Assembly (NCBI GenBank): GCA_902578445.1
Contig: CACHDC010000007.1
Span: 1-49,735 of the forward strand
Direction of reading: 5' to 3'
Source: an uncultured Synechococcaceae cyanobacterium
GTDB lineage: Bacteria > Cyanobacteriota > Cyanobacteriia > PCC-6307 > Cyanobiaceae
DNA length: 49,735 nt
Shown: positions 26,485 to 35,548 of the stretch, piece after piece
Layout of the letters: the number at the start of each line of letters is the position of its first letter
Numbering within the stretch: the first letter of the stretch is position 1
Translations under genes and position numbers: made by a program
The notes under the pieces: model-generated
Database searches by the model: none
Told to the model about the DNA's origin: nothing
Seen by the model: the letters and a program-made list of their open reading frames with translations, nothing else

Positions 26485-26742
26485 ATGTCAAATCCACTAA
26501 TAAGAGCATCAGATCATTATGTATTATTAGAACCAGATTCAAAGGAAAAAATTGTATCAAAGCAAGAAGCAATTTTATGGTTGAAGAATTGGCTTAGTAA
26601 AACAGAAACACAAACAATATATCAAAATATAGAAGATCCTGATCAGGAATTTTTTGAAGAATTATTGGAAAGCACTTATGAATTAGAAATAAAATTAGGA
26701 TACGTTATCAAATGGTTTGCAGTAAGAATTGAACCAGATTAA
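26485..26742 (+). CDS. CRR7-like (DUF3571) protein
   Basis: The 85 residues have an N-terminal YVLLEPDSKE strand, an acidic helical middle (IEDPDQEFFEELLEST) and the ending LEIKLGYVIKWFAVRIEPD. The last resembles the CHLORORESPIRATORY REDUCTION 7 family, whose plant member is needed to build the chloroplast NDH complex. Assignment rests on remembered pattern similarity and needs a profile search. With ndhO also in the window, an NDH-1 role is plausible. The stop overlaps aroK by four bases, convergent. Confidence 0.6.
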   Translation: MSNPLIRASDHYVLLEPDSKEKIVSKQEAILWLKNWLSKTETQTIYQNIEDPDQEFFEELLESTYELEIKLGYVIKWFAVRIEPD

Positions 26743-27296
26743 CTAATTATTTCTTTATGAATTGCATTAATTATTTTCATAGCGACTTCTTCAATATTTT
26801 CACTTTTTACTTGAATTCTTAGATCTGCTTGAGAATACAAATTTTCTCTAGATTTAAAAATACTCATATATAAATTATTTAGATTCTTTCCTTGAAGAAG
26901 TGGCCTATTTTCAATTTCATTTTTCAATCTTTCAATTGCTATATCTTTGTCGAGATCTATCCAAGCAATTATTCCCTGTCTTAAGATTCCCCAGTTTTCC
27001 GATTTAGTAACTATTCCTCCCCCAGTTGAGATTACTAATGAAGGAATTTTGATAGTTTCTTTAAGGCAGTTTGCTTCTATTTCTCGGAAATTATCTTCTC
27101 CTTCATCCTTAAAAATTTGATTGATAGATTTTTTCGCCAACTTCTCTATTAATGAATCTAAATCAATGTATTTATACTTCAATAATTCAGCCAGCTTCAA
27201 ACCAGTTTGTGACTTACCAGAACCCATCATTCCTATTAAAAATATGCTTCTGCCCTTAATAGCATGAACTGTTTTTTCGATAATGGATTGTTCCAT
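26739..27296 (-). CDS. aroK: Shikimate kinase
   Basis: AroK phosphorylates shikimate on the way to chorismate and aromatic amino acids, quinones and folate. The 185-residue protein has the P-loop GMMGSGKSQT (22-31), the shikimate-binding DLDSLIE, the FREIE phrase in place of the usual FRxxE, STGGGIV and ENRPLLQG with the lid arginine. An N-terminal lead of about 18 residues precedes the fold. It diverges from the PTPS gene with 50 bases between starts. Confidence 0.94.
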   Translation of the reverse strand: MEQSIIEKTVHAIKGRSIFLIGMMGSGKSQTGLKLAELLKYKYIDLDSLIEKLAKKSINQIFKDEGEDNFREIEANCLKETIKIPSLVISTGGGIVTKSENWGILRQGIIAWIDLDKDIAIERLKNEIENRPLLQGKNLNNLYMSIFKSRENLYSQADLRIQVKSENIEEVAMKIINAIHKEIIS

Positions 27297-27346
27297 AAAG
27301 ACAAAAGCGTATTTAAAACCTTAAGATAGTATTATCGCAGACAGGT

Positions 27347-28273
27347 ATGACTTCTACACAATCCAAACCATCTCATGGAAAAGGACGTGAATGCGTCATA
27401 ACTCGACGTGCCTGCTTTAGTTCTAGTCACCGTTATTGGCTTCCTGAAAAAAGCCCAGAAGAAAATTTATCTCTTTTTGGAAAGTGCAGTATTGCACCAG
27501 GTCATGGTCATAATTATGAACTTATTGTCTCAATGGGTGGAGAACTAGACTCTGATGGAATGGTACTTAATCTCTCTGATGTAAAACACTCTATTAAAGA
27601 TAAGGTTACTGGACAATTAGATTTTCGTTTTTTAAATGATGTCTGGCCTGAATTTAATGTTGATAATCAAGAAGGTATCCTTCCCACAACTGAAGCATTA
27701 GTAAAGGTCATTTGGAGTCGTCTGAAGGATGATTTACCTCTTACAAGTCTAAGACTTTATGAAAACCCAAATTTATGGGCAGATTATTTTGGAAAAAACA
27801 TGGAAGCATTTTTAACAGTACAAACTCATTTTGCAGCTGCTCATAGACTTGCAAAAGAAGAGATATCCTTTGATGAAAATAAAAAAATCTATGGGAAATG
27901 TGCCAGAGTCAATGGACATGGTCATAACTATCTTGTCGATATAACTGTAAAAGGAGACATTGATAAAAGAACAGGAATGGTTTGCGACTTATCTGCCCTC
28001 CAAGAGATAATTAACGATTTAGTTGTTGAACAACTAGATCATACTTTTCTTAATAAAGACATCGAATTTTTCCATAATTGTGTTCCAACTGCTGAAAATA
28101 TAGCTTTATATATTTCTGATATTCTTAAAAAACCAATACATAATCTTGGTGCAACATTACACAAAATAAGACTCCAAGAGAGTCCAAATAATGCTGCAGA
28201 AATTTATGTTGATCAAAAGTTAACCAATTCGTTGAAGTTGAAATTGGAAAATAGTTTAGTCACGCAAACTTGA
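27347..28273 (+). CDS. Tandem two-domain 6-pyruvoyl-tetrahydropterin synthase/QueD family protein
   Basis: Two PTPS folds are joined in one 308-residue chain. Domain 1 (about 16-145) keeps zinc ligands H28, H53, H55 and C47 (GKCSIAPGHGHNYEL). Domain 2 (about 155-298) keeps H166, H191, H193 and C185 (GKCARVNGHGHNY). The catalytic Asp-His pair of the family is present in domain 2 as LDHTFLN (D231-H232) but reads LDFRFLN (F93) in domain 1. Domain 2 alone may therefore be active, on dihydroneopterin triphosphate in pterin or queuosine-type pathways. The stop overlaps the next start by four bases. Confidence 0.88.
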   Translation: MTSTQSKPSHGKGRECVITRRACFSSSHRYWLPEKSPEENLSLFGKCSIAPGHGHNYELIVSMGGELDSDGMVLNLSDVKHSIKDKVTGQLDFRFLNDVWPEFNVDNQEGILPTTEALVKVIWSRLKDDLPLTSLRLYENPNLWADYFGKNMEAFLTVQTHFAAAHRLAKEEISFDENKKIYGKCARVNGHGHNYLVDITVKGDIDKRTGMVCDLSALQEIINDLVVEQLDHTFLNKDIEFFHNCVPTAENIALYISDILKKPIHNLGATLHKIRLQESPNNAAEIYVDQKLTNSLKLKLENSLVTQT

Positions 28274-28920
28274 ATATCCCAAGAGTAATAATTGTTATAG
28301 CATCAAGTCTTGATGGGAGAATTGCATTTCCTGAAGGTGGAGAATCGCATCTTGGAAGTGATGAAGATAAAAAAATATTAAATCAAAACTTATCAATAGT
28401 TGACGCCACAATTTTTGGTTTAGGTACATTAATAGCTCATCAATCAACTTACCTAGTTAAAAATCTCACTGATAATGGCGAAGTAAATATATCAAAAAGC
28501 CAACCAATTTCTATAGTTGCTTCAAATAGCAAAAAATTTAACAGTAATTGGAAATACTTTCGTCAACCAATTAGAAGATGGCTAATAAGCTCAAGTAAAG
28601 TCGATAATTCGTCCAATAATGAATTCGAGAAAGAAATCTTTTTCGAAGATTCATGGAAAAAAACTTTAATTTCACTTAAAAAACAAGGGATAAATGATTT
28701 AGCTCTTTTAGGAGGTGCAAAACTTATAAATTCATTTATAAAAGAGGATTTAATAACAGATATAAAAATTACAATAATTCCACGAATTATTGGAGGAAGA
28801 TATACATGGATCCCTCCAGAGCAAACAAATGAGATTTTTAATCTCAAAAGACTATGGGAAATAAAATCAATTAAAAATTTAATGAATAATGAAATAAATG
28901 TTCATTACAAAAAAATTTGA
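28270..28920 (+). CDS. RibD C-terminal-domain (DHFR-fold) reductase
   Basis: This 216-residue protein is a RibD_C reductase without the deaminase domain of RibD: IVIASSLDGRIAFPEGGESHLGSDEDK, DATIFGLGTL (about 50), DLALLGGAKLINSFIKEDLITDIKITIIPRIIGG (about 140-175). Such proteins use NADPH to reduce ribosylaminopyrimidines or pterin-like compounds. The start is TTG 28270 overlapping the PTPS stop TGA; an in-frame ATG appears only near the C terminus, so coupling to PTPS translation is probable. A pterin substrate is inferred from this coupling. Confidence 0.82.
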   Translation: MNIPRVIIVIASSLDGRIAFPEGGESHLGSDEDKKILNQNLSIVDATIFGLGTLIAHQSTYLVKNLTDNGEVNISKSQPISIVASNSKKFNSNWKYFRQPIRRWLISSSKVDNSSNNEFEKEIFFEDSWKKTLISLKKQGINDLALLGGAKLINSFIKEDLITDIKITIIPRIIGGRYTWIPPEQTNEIFNLKRLWEIKSIKNLMNNEINVHYKKI

Positions 28921-28937
28921 AATAGATTCAATAATCA

Positions 28938-30092
28938 ATGAACCAAAAAATACATAAAGTTGAAGTCAAATTATCAATTAAGGAAATCTCCAAGGAGATA
29001 TGGAATGAATTAGCAAATGAAATAAATAATCCATTCTATGAATGGACTTGGCTTAAAAACCTTGAAATATCAAAAAGTGTTTCAAGAGAAACTGGTTGGC
29101 AGCCTCTATATTTTGTTGCTTATAAAAATGAAGAAATATTAGGAATTGCTCCACTTTTTTTAAAAAATCATAGCTATGGAGAATTTATTTTTGACCAATC
29201 ATTCGCAAGATTGGCTCAAGAGCTGAATTTAAATTATTACCCTAAATTAATTGGAATGAGTCCTTATAGTCCTGTAAATGGATATCAATTTCTCTATAAG
29301 AAAAATAAAGATAAAAAAGAAATTACAAATTTACTCATAAACCATATCGAAAGTTTTGCGATAACAAACAAAATTTTAAGTTGTAATTTTTTATATATTG
29401 ATGAAAGCTGGGGCAAGCATCTCAAATCGTTGGGATACCATGAATGGATAAATTCAAGCAGTGAATGGAGGAGTAATGGAGAAAAGACTTTTGATGATTT
29501 TCTTTCAAGATTTAACTCTAATCAGAGAAAAAATATCAAAAAAGAGAGGAAATCAATTACTAAACAAGATGTAAAAGTAGAAATTTTTAATGAAGATGAT
29601 ATCAACCAAGAAATCCTTAAAAAAATGCATAATTTTTATGAACAGCATTGTTCGAGGTGGGGAGTTTGGGGAAGTAAATATCTAACATCTACATTTTTCG
29701 AAAAAATTGTTGCTAATAAAAAAAATATTTTACTTTTTAGCGCATCAAAAAATGATTCAAATGAAATTTTTGCTATGTCGATGTGCGTTAAAAATCAAAA
29801 CAACTTATGGGGTAGATATTGGGGTAGTCAAGAAGAAATATCTAATTTACATTTTGAATTATGCTACTACCAGCCAATTGAATGGGCGATAAAAAATAGT
29901 ATCCATTTGTTTGATCCTGGAGCGGGTGGTAAACATAAAAGGCGGAGGGGATTTTTTGCAAAAAGCACCACTAGTTTGCATAAATGGTTTGACAAAAATA
30001 TGGAAAATATAATTTATCCTTGGCTAAATGAAGTTAATAAACAAACAGAGGCGGAAATTGAATTAGAGAATAATTCTATACCCTTTAAATAA
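28938..30092 (+). CDS. FemAB/GNAT-like protein (DUF482, peptidogalycan-type)
   Basis: The 384 residues match the DUF482 group of GNAT-fold proteins: EWTWLKNLEISKSVSRETGWQP near the N terminus, PYSPVNGYQFL, FLSRFNSNQRKNIKKERKSI (about 197-216), WGRYWGSQEEISNLHFELCYYQPIEWAI and the signature FDPGAGGKHKRRRGFF (about 335-350). The group is distantly related to FemAB aminoacyl transferases, and an acyl or aminoacyl transfer is likely. The substrate is unknown. It lies 17 bases after the RibD_C gene on the same strand. Confidence 0.85.
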   Translation: MNQKIHKVEVKLSIKEISKEIWNELANEINNPFYEWTWLKNLEISKSVSRETGWQPLYFVAYKNEEILGIAPLFLKNHSYGEFIFDQSFARLAQELNLNYYPKLIGMSPYSPVNGYQFLYKKNKDKKEITNLLINHIESFAITNKILSCNFLYIDESWGKHLKSLGYHEWINSSSEWRSNGEKTFDDFLSRFNSNQRKNIKKERKSITKQDVKVEIFNEDDINQEILKKMHNFYEQHCSRWGVWGSKYLTSTFFEKIVANKKNILLFSASKNDSNEIFAMSMCVKNQNNLWGRYWGSQEEISNLHFELCYYQPIEWAIKNSIHLFDPGAGGKHKRRRGFFAKSTTSLHKWFDKNMENIIYPWLNEVNKQTEAEIELENNSIPFK

Positions 30093-30151
30093 AAAATTAT
30101 TTGTCTTTAACAAAGATTATATTGTTAATATAGTTTTATAAATTTCTAATA

Positions 30152-30538
30152 ATGGATTCTAGTAAAAGTTTAGATGAAAAAATAAAAATTGATAATAATC
30201 TATCCAACCGTTATATAGAATTAGATCCAAACGGTTATTTTATTATAAAAGTAGATTTTGAAGAAGATAAAATAATTTTAGAGCACTTTTTAAATAATAT
30301 TAATGATGACGGATATGCACTTGACCCAGAAACAAATGAACCAATTAAATGCGATTCTCAAAATAAAAGAGTAAGTAATGAAGTTTTTAAAGGTATCAGT
30401 GCGAAACAACTTGGAATATTGATCACTGAAGAAAGAGATGACTTAATAACCAGATTCGACCATGCCCTATATTTAGGCCGGGAACTACAAAAAGCAGAAG
30501 AATGTTTGTACAAAAGATTACCATATATCCAAGATTAA
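30152..30538 (+). CDS. DUF4346 domain protein
   Basis: This 128-residue protein matches DUF4346: IELDPNGYFIIKVDFEEDKIILEHFLNN (about 22-49), DPETNEPIKC, GISAKQLGILITEE and the ending LDHALYLGRELQKAE pattern (here FDHALYLGRELQKAEECL). The domain accompanies methyltransferase and thymidylate-synthase-like proteins in other organisms and has no assigned function alone. No signal or membrane helix is present. The 59-base spacer upstream has room for its own promoter. Confidence 0.78.
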   Translation: MDSSKSLDEKIKIDNNLSNRYIELDPNGYFIIKVDFEEDKIILEHFLNNINDDGYALDPETNEPIKCDSQNKRVSNEVFKGISAKQLGILITEERDDLITRFDHALYLGRELQKAEECLYKRLPYIQD

Positions 30539-30602
30539 GAAATTAAACGAAAAAATCTAATCTTTTCATCTGATGTTAAATTAAATAAAAGTAAAAAAAT
30601 TA

Positions 30603-30695
30603 ATGAACATCATTTTCTATTTTGCATTTATTGGTTTAGGTTTTGGAGCTGCTTTCGCATTAGATAAGCTCTTAAGAGCAGTTAAATTAATTTAA
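30603..30695 (+). CDS. petL: PetL-like cytochrome b6f small subunit (30 aa)
   Basis: A 30-residue single-helix protein: a hydrophobic, Gly/Phe-rich segment from residue 3 to 20 followed by the charged end DKLLRAVKLI. The tail resembles the (F/L)RAIKLI end of cyanobacterial PetL, cytochrome b6f subunit 6. Size and single helix agree. Such tiny genes are easily missed and cannot be proven by eye; the alternative is an unrelated single-helix thylakoid protein. It converges with rimO, leaving 5 bases between stops. Confidence 0.6.
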   Translation: MNIIFYFAFIGLGFGAAFALDKLLRAVKLI

Positions 30696-30700
30696 AAAAA

Positions 30701-32065
30701 CTATAAAATTTTAATAGTCTCTCCATACAAATCATATTCATCCGCAAAAGAAATATTTGCTTCAACAAATTTACCAATATAATTTTTCAAATCAATTTTA
30801 TCCTTAACAGATAAAATTACTGTTCCGTCAATTTCAGGGGAGAAATTATAAGACCGACCTATTAATTCGTTATTATCTGATATTTTTTCTACCAAAATCT
30901 TCATTTTTGAACCAACATATGACTGATTTTTATCTTTGGAGATATTTTGTTGAACTGAAATAACGTTATCTTTTCTTGCCTCTGCAACCTCTAAGGAAAC
31001 TTTATTTGGCAAATGAAAAGCTGCAGTTCCTTCCTCAGGAGAAAAAATAAACACTCCCACATGATCAAATTTGTGCTTATCCAAAAATTCGAGAAGATGT
31101 TCAAAATGTTCTTTTTTTTCTCCCGGGAATCCAACAATCAGACTAGTTCTTAATACAGCAGATGGAATTTCTTCTCTAATTTTCTCCAAAATTGATTCAT
31201 TCAAAGAAGCTTGCCAAGGTCTATTCATACTCTTCAACACATCTGGATGACTATGCTGAAGTGGCAAATCAAAGTAAGGCACAATATTCTTTGAATCTTT
31301 GAAAGCTCTAATAACTTCATCAGTTAAACCTGTTGGATAAGCATAATGTATCCTTATCCAAGGAATTGGAACTTTAGAAAGCTCATTCAAAAGTTTGGCT
31401 AATGATGGTTTTCCATAAATATCTTGACCATAATTAGTTGTTATTTGACTAATTAAAATGATTTCTTGAATACCCTTTTTTGCAAGACTTTTGGCTTCTG
31501 AAACTATAGATTCTATTGTTCTACTTCTTTGAGGACCTCTCAACTTGGGAATAATACAAAAAGCGCAATTATAATTACATCCTTCAGCAATGCGAAGATA
31601 AGCAACAAATTTATTTTTATCTACAAAACGAGGCATTTCTTCATCTGCAATAAATTCAGGTATTTTTGAAACTTCGTTAACGATTTCCCCTTTTTCAACT
31701 CTGTCTAAAACCTTGGCTATTTTTTGATAATCTCCTGTTCCAACCAAACCTTTTATTTCAGGGATTTCTTTTATAAGCTCATCTTTAAAATGCTGAGCCA
31801 TACAACCTGCAACTATTACTTCCTTGCCTTGATTTGTATATTCTAGAATTTTTCTAATAGATTCTTCTCTAGCTGTTTCAATAAAACTGCAAGTATTTAC
31901 AACAACAACATTTGCATCATTTATATTGCTTTCAACTTCATAACCCTCTCTATCTAATAAACCTTGCATATGTTCAGTATCAACAAGATTTTTCTCACAA
32001 CCGACATGACTAAATGCAACCTTAGATAGTTTTTTTTCTTTTACATTGAGACTATTTTGTTTCAC
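30701..32065 (-). CDS. rimO: Ribosomal protein S12 methylthiotransferase RimO
   Basis: RimO adds a methylthio group to Asp of ribosomal protein uS12 using two Fe-S clusters. The 454 residues hold the MTTase N domain with C23, C59 and C88 ([31 protein letters not shown]), the radical-SAM C163-x3-C167-x2-C170 ([10 protein letters not shown]) and a C-terminal TRAM domain ending [10 protein letters not shown]. The phrase [12 protein letters not shown] and the DEYDLYG end separate it from the tRNA enzyme MiaB. The 105-base region to the divergent VKOR gene is the promoter zone. Confidence 0.95.
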   Translation of the reverse strand: MKQNSLNVKEKKLSKVAFSHVGCEKNLVDTEHMQGLLDREGYEVESNINDANVVVVNTCSFIETAREESIRKILEYTNQGKEVIVAGCMAQHFKDELIKEIPEIKGLVGTGDYQKIAKVLDRVEKGEIVNEVSKIPEFIADEEMPRFVDKNKFVAYLRIAEGCNYNCAFCIIPKLRGPQRSRTIESIVSEAKSLAKKGIQEIILISQITTNYGQDIYGKPSLAKLLNELSKVPIPWIRIHYAYPTGLTDEVIRAFKDSKNIVPYFDLPLQHSHPDVLKSMNRPWQASLNESILEKIREEIPSAVLRTSLIVGFPGEKKEHFEHLLEFLDKHKFDHVGVFIFSPEEGTAAFHLPNKVSLEVAEARKDNVISVQQNISKDKNQSYVGSKMKILVEKISDNNELIGRSYNFSPEIDGTVILSVKDKIDLKNYIGKFVEANISFADEYDLYGETIKIL

Positions 32066-32170
32066 AACTTGAAAAATAATAATTAAAAGATTTAAAAAGC
32101 ATTTCGTATATAACTGTCATGCCTAAATAATATTAGGATAGATAATGTAAATAACAAACTTTCTTTTTGT

Positions 32171-33106
32171 ATGGCCCTTAAGACTCTGAACAGAAGAAAT
32201 AAAAAAGATTTGAAATGGCCAAAAATCATAATCGCAATTCTTAGCACTATAGGCATAGTTGATACAGGTTCGATTACTTTAAAAAACTGGGGATTATTTA
32301 CTTCGCTTTCATGCCCCGGGATACAAAATGGTTGTGAAACAGTTTTAAATAGTCCTTGGGGTACTTTATATGAAAATAATCAAGTTAATGTCCCTCTCTC
32401 ATTAGCTGGATTTATAACATATTTTTCAATATTAGTTATCACAATAATACTCTCGCTTAATTTAATTTCCCCAAAAGAAAAATTAAATAAGTTTTTATGG
32501 TGGTTAATATTTCTAATTTCTTGTGCGTCCTCAACATTTAGCTTTTTATTGATAAATATAATGTTCTTTAAGATTCAAGCATATTGCTTTTTTTGTATAC
32601 TTTCAGCAATTTTATCGTTTTCTATCTTTATAATTTCTATGATTGGAGCAAAGTTCGATAGTAGAGAACCAATGATTTTTAGAGGTTTCATTGTAGCAAT
32701 TAGTGTCCTGCTGGGGGGCCTAATTTGGTCAACAAATGTTGACCCCTCTAATGCTATTGATGTTGCAAACCCGACTGAAAATGTATCACCAATAGTTACC
32801 ACTTCAAGCTCTCCCCAGAAGGTAAAATTTGCAAAATTTTTAAGTGAAAATAATATTGTTATGTATAGTGCATACTGGTGCCCGCATTGCCATGATCAGA
32901 AACAATTATTTGGTAAGGAAGCAGTTAAAGAATTAAAAGTAGTTGAGTGTGCCAAAGACGGAAAAGATAATGAGTATGAGCTATGCCAGACGAAAGGAAT
33001 CAGTGGATTTCCTTCTTGGGAAATAAATGGAGAAATTATTAGTGGTACGCGTGACTTAAATGAATTAGCGACAAAAACAAACTATCAGGGAAATCTTAAT
33101 TTTTAA
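32171..33106 (+). CDS. Vitamin K epoxide reductase - thioredoxin fusion
   Basis: The 311-residue membrane protein fuses a four- or five-helix VKOR domain (about 18-195) to a lumen-facing thioredoxin-like domain (about 212-311). VKOR keeps loop cysteines C48 and C55 and the quinone-proximal CFFC (C139, C142). The thioredoxin domain has C237-P-H-C240 and an extra pair, C260 and C272. Such fusions form disulfides in extracytoplasmic proteins, passing electrons to quinone (phylloquinone or plastoquinone in cyanobacteria). The 3' end overlaps nadB by 11 bases, convergent. Confidence 0.93.
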   Translation: MALKTLNRRNKKDLKWPKIIIAILSTIGIVDTGSITLKNWGLFTSLSCPGIQNGCETVLNSPWGTLYENNQVNVPLSLAGFITYFSILVITIILSLNLISPKEKLNKFLWWLIFLISCASSTFSFLLINIMFFKIQAYCFFCILSAILSFSIFIISMIGAKFDSREPMIFRGFIVAISVLLGGLIWSTNVDPSNAIDVANPTENVSPIVTTSSSPQKVKFAKFLSENNIVMYSAYWCPHCHDQKQLFGKEAVKELKVVECAKDGKDNEYELCQTKGISGFPSWEINGEIISGTRDLNELATKTNYQGNLNF

Positions 33107-34763
33107 TAAATCTTTTTTGAATTCTTTGATCTAACTGTTGTCTAGTATGGCATTCCCAATTTTTATCTTTATCAGGGAAATCATCTCTATAATGCCCTCC
33201 TCTACTTTCTTCTCTAAATAGACAAGCTTTTAATAAAGTTATAGTGGTTATTTGTCTATTCTTTAAATCAAGTAAAAGATTTAATGCTCTTCTATTACGT
33301 TCACTGAGTTTTACTTTTTGATCAAATTTTATTTTTTCAAGACAATTTAGTAAATCATTTGTATTTAATTTATCTATATCATTTTGGATGCAATTTAAAA
33401 ATTTACTCATATTTACCTTATTTCGAGATACACCTAAATTTAACCAACATAGTTTTCTTAGTTCATCAATTTTTTCAGCAATTATAGAAATTTGATCTTC
33501 TTTAGGATCTTCAATATCAAACTCTTGCAATGATCTATCAAATTGTTCAAATTTAGAAAGGTCATTCAAAACAATTGAAGACATTTTTCTTGCGAAAACA
33601 AGACACTCCATCAGTGAATTACTTGCCAGTCTATTAGCACCATGCACACCTGTAGAAGCAACTTCTCCAACAGCATATAATCCTTTTCTTGTTGAAGATG
33701 CATTTAGGTCAGTTTTAACACCTCCCATCCAATAATGAGCTGCAGGAGCTACGGGAATAACCTCATTTAAAGGGTTAACACCATAATCCTGACATCGACT
33801 TAAGATCGTGGGGAAGCGCTCTACAATTTTTTCTGGGTCAATATACCGAAGATCTAAGCCAACATGGTCTGCATTATTATTATGCATATTTTTCATAATT
33901 GCTCTACTTACCTGATCTCTAGTAGCTAGATCACGATTTTCAAGATTTTTAACAGGACTTTCACCATTTTTATCAACTAATATCGCTCCTTCCCCTCTAA
34001 GTGCCTCAGATATTAAGAAGCAAGGTGCACCATAAAATTTTAAAGCGGTTGGATGAAATTGCACGAACTCTAAATCTTCAATAGCAGCTCCTGCTTTCCA
34101 TGCAAGAGCAATCCCTTCACCAGAGGATTGAGCAGGATTTGTTGTATTTGTAAATAAGTGCCCACCCCCACCTGTAGCCAAAACAACAGCTCTAGATTTA
34201 ATCCAATATAAATTTGCTCCATCAAGAACCTGAACTCCTCTACATTCTTTATTTTCAATGAGAAGTTCAGTTACTCTTACACCTCTGCAATGAAGAATAT
34301 TTGTTTGATTCTCAATATGATCTTCTAGAACTTCAACTAATGCTCGTCCAGTACGATCCTTAACATGTAAGACTCTTCTTCGTGAATGAGCTGCTTCCAA
34401 GGTAGTAGCTAGTTGATCAGAACTTTGATCAAAAATCATCCCTAAATTCTGCAACCTTTCTACACAACCTGGAGCTTCTTTAACTAGCATTTCTACAGCT
34501 TGAACATCACATAGTCCATCACCTGCTTTTAAAGTATCCTCAGCATGAAGATCAAATGAATCATCTTGTCTAACAACAGATGCGATTCCGCCTTGAGCCC
34601 ATCTACTGGAAGATACCTTACTAGTATTTCTATTTAAAAGAAGCACTTTTAAATTTGAGGGTAATTCAAGACAAGTCATAAGGCCAGCAGCTCCAGCGCC
34701 TATAACTATTACATCCCATTTATCTATTGGTATCGGTTCTTGCGAAAATGGAGGCCTTAACAT
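33096..34763 (-). CDS. nadB: L-aspartate oxidase
   Basis: NadB oxidises aspartate to iminoaspartate, the first step of de novo NAD synthesis, with NadA next. The 555-residue flavoprotein shows FAD-binding GAGAAGL (about 22-28), SSRWAQGGIA (52-61), HSRRRVLH, EFVQFHPTAL, LISEALRGEGAILVD and the family ending RLASNSLMECLVF with a fumarate-reductase-type C domain (SRGGHYRDDFP). The start overlaps the DUF3120 stop by one base, giving a coupled pair. Confidence 0.94.
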   Translation of the reverse strand: MLRPPFSQEPIPIDKWDVIVIGAGAAGLMTCLELPSNLKVLLLNRNTSKVSSSRWAQGGIASVVRQDDSFDLHAEDTLKAGDGLCDVQAVEMLVKEAPGCVERLQNLGMIFDQSSDQLATTLEAAHSRRRVLHVKDRTGRALVEVLEDHIENQTNILHCRGVRVTELLIENKECRGVQVLDGANLYWIKSRAVVLATGGGGHLFTNTTNPAQSSGEGIALAWKAGAAIEDLEFVQFHPTALKFYGAPCFLISEALRGEGAILVDKNGESPVKNLENRDLATRDQVSRAIMKNMHNNNADHVGLDLRYIDPEKIVERFPTILSRCQDYGVNPLNEVIPVAPAAHYWMGGVKTDLNASSTRKGLYAVGEVASTGVHGANRLASNSLMECLVFARKMSSIVLNDLSKFEQFDRSLQEFDIEDPKEDQISIIAEKIDELRKLCWLNLGVSRNKVNMSKFLNCIQNDIDKLNTNDLLNCLEKIKFDQKVKLSERNRRALNLLLDLKNRQITTITLLKACLFREESRGGHYRDDFPDKDKNWECHTRQQLDQRIQKRFIKN

Positions 34764-35530
34764 TAAACCAATCCACTTAAAGTTGGTTGCAGAATTGCTA
34801 AAACAATAAAAATACCATCAACAATTAATGTCGTTTGAATTACGTAACCAGAAACTAAGAGTGCTTTACCACTAATAGTATTAATTGTGCCAGAATCTAA
34901 AATTTCTTTTGAAATAAACCAGAGTATAAGAGCAACAAAAACAATAATAGATAATGATTTTATTTGAATAAGACTCTCTGAAGTTTTTTGAAGAATCATG
35001 GGTGCATTTTCAGAATCTGCTGTAATTACCTGCTTCCATTGATCCATGATTCCGATTAAAAATATTGTGATATCAGTAACTGCGGTTCCAAATAAAGAAG
35101 AGATATAAAAACTTGAACCTATTTTCCAATTAGTTCCAAATCCAATTAAAGCTAATGGGAGAACTACAGCCTCAACAGGTATGTGTAGGATAGGAAATGG
35201 GCTTAACCATCCCCAGAACAAACATCCACCAAGCCAACTACCTGATATACCAAGTAATAATGAACTGACAATAAACCACTTATTTGATCGTTTCTGATTC
35301 AAAACAATTGCCACTAAGGCAATAACAAAAGTAAAACAAAGAGCACTTATTGGTTCTAACCTAACCCAAGGTGCTTGAACAAAAATAGGTAAAATTACAA
35401 AAAAAGAAGACCACAATCTTAAAGATGTAGGATTTGATAAAAAACTATTTTCGTATGAATCAACTTTCTTGTTGGATTCATAGTTGAATTTATCTTTTAC
35501 TTCTAAATTTTTTGTAATTAATTCTTTCAA
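34763..35530 (-). CDS. DUF3120 membrane protein
   Basis: The 255 residues form about six or seven hydrophobic helices after a charged, Ser/Asn-rich lead of 35 residues. The segments FVQAPWVRLEPISALCFTFV, GSWLGGCLFWGWLSPFPILHIPVEAVVLPLAL and a FGTAVTDI loop match the cyanobacterial DUF3120 family, found across cyanobacteria and of unknown function. It is translationally coupled to nadB (TAATG), but co-occurrence alone gives no role. It lies 18 bases downstream of a possible 37-codon gene. Confidence 0.82.
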   Translation of the reverse strand: MKELITKNLEVKDKFNYESNKKVDSYENSFLSNPTSLRLWSSFFVILPIFVQAPWVRLEPISALCFTFVIALVAIVLNQKRSNKWFIVSSLLLGISGSWLGGCLFWGWLSPFPILHIPVEAVVLPLALIGFGTNWKIGSSFYISSLFGTAVTDITIFLIGIMDQWKQVITADSENAPMILQKTSESLIQIKSLSIIVFVALILWFISKEILDSGTINTISGKALLVSGYVIQTTLIVDGIFIVLAILQPTLSGLV

Positions 35531-35548
35531 TGAAAAAGGTAATTTTAA

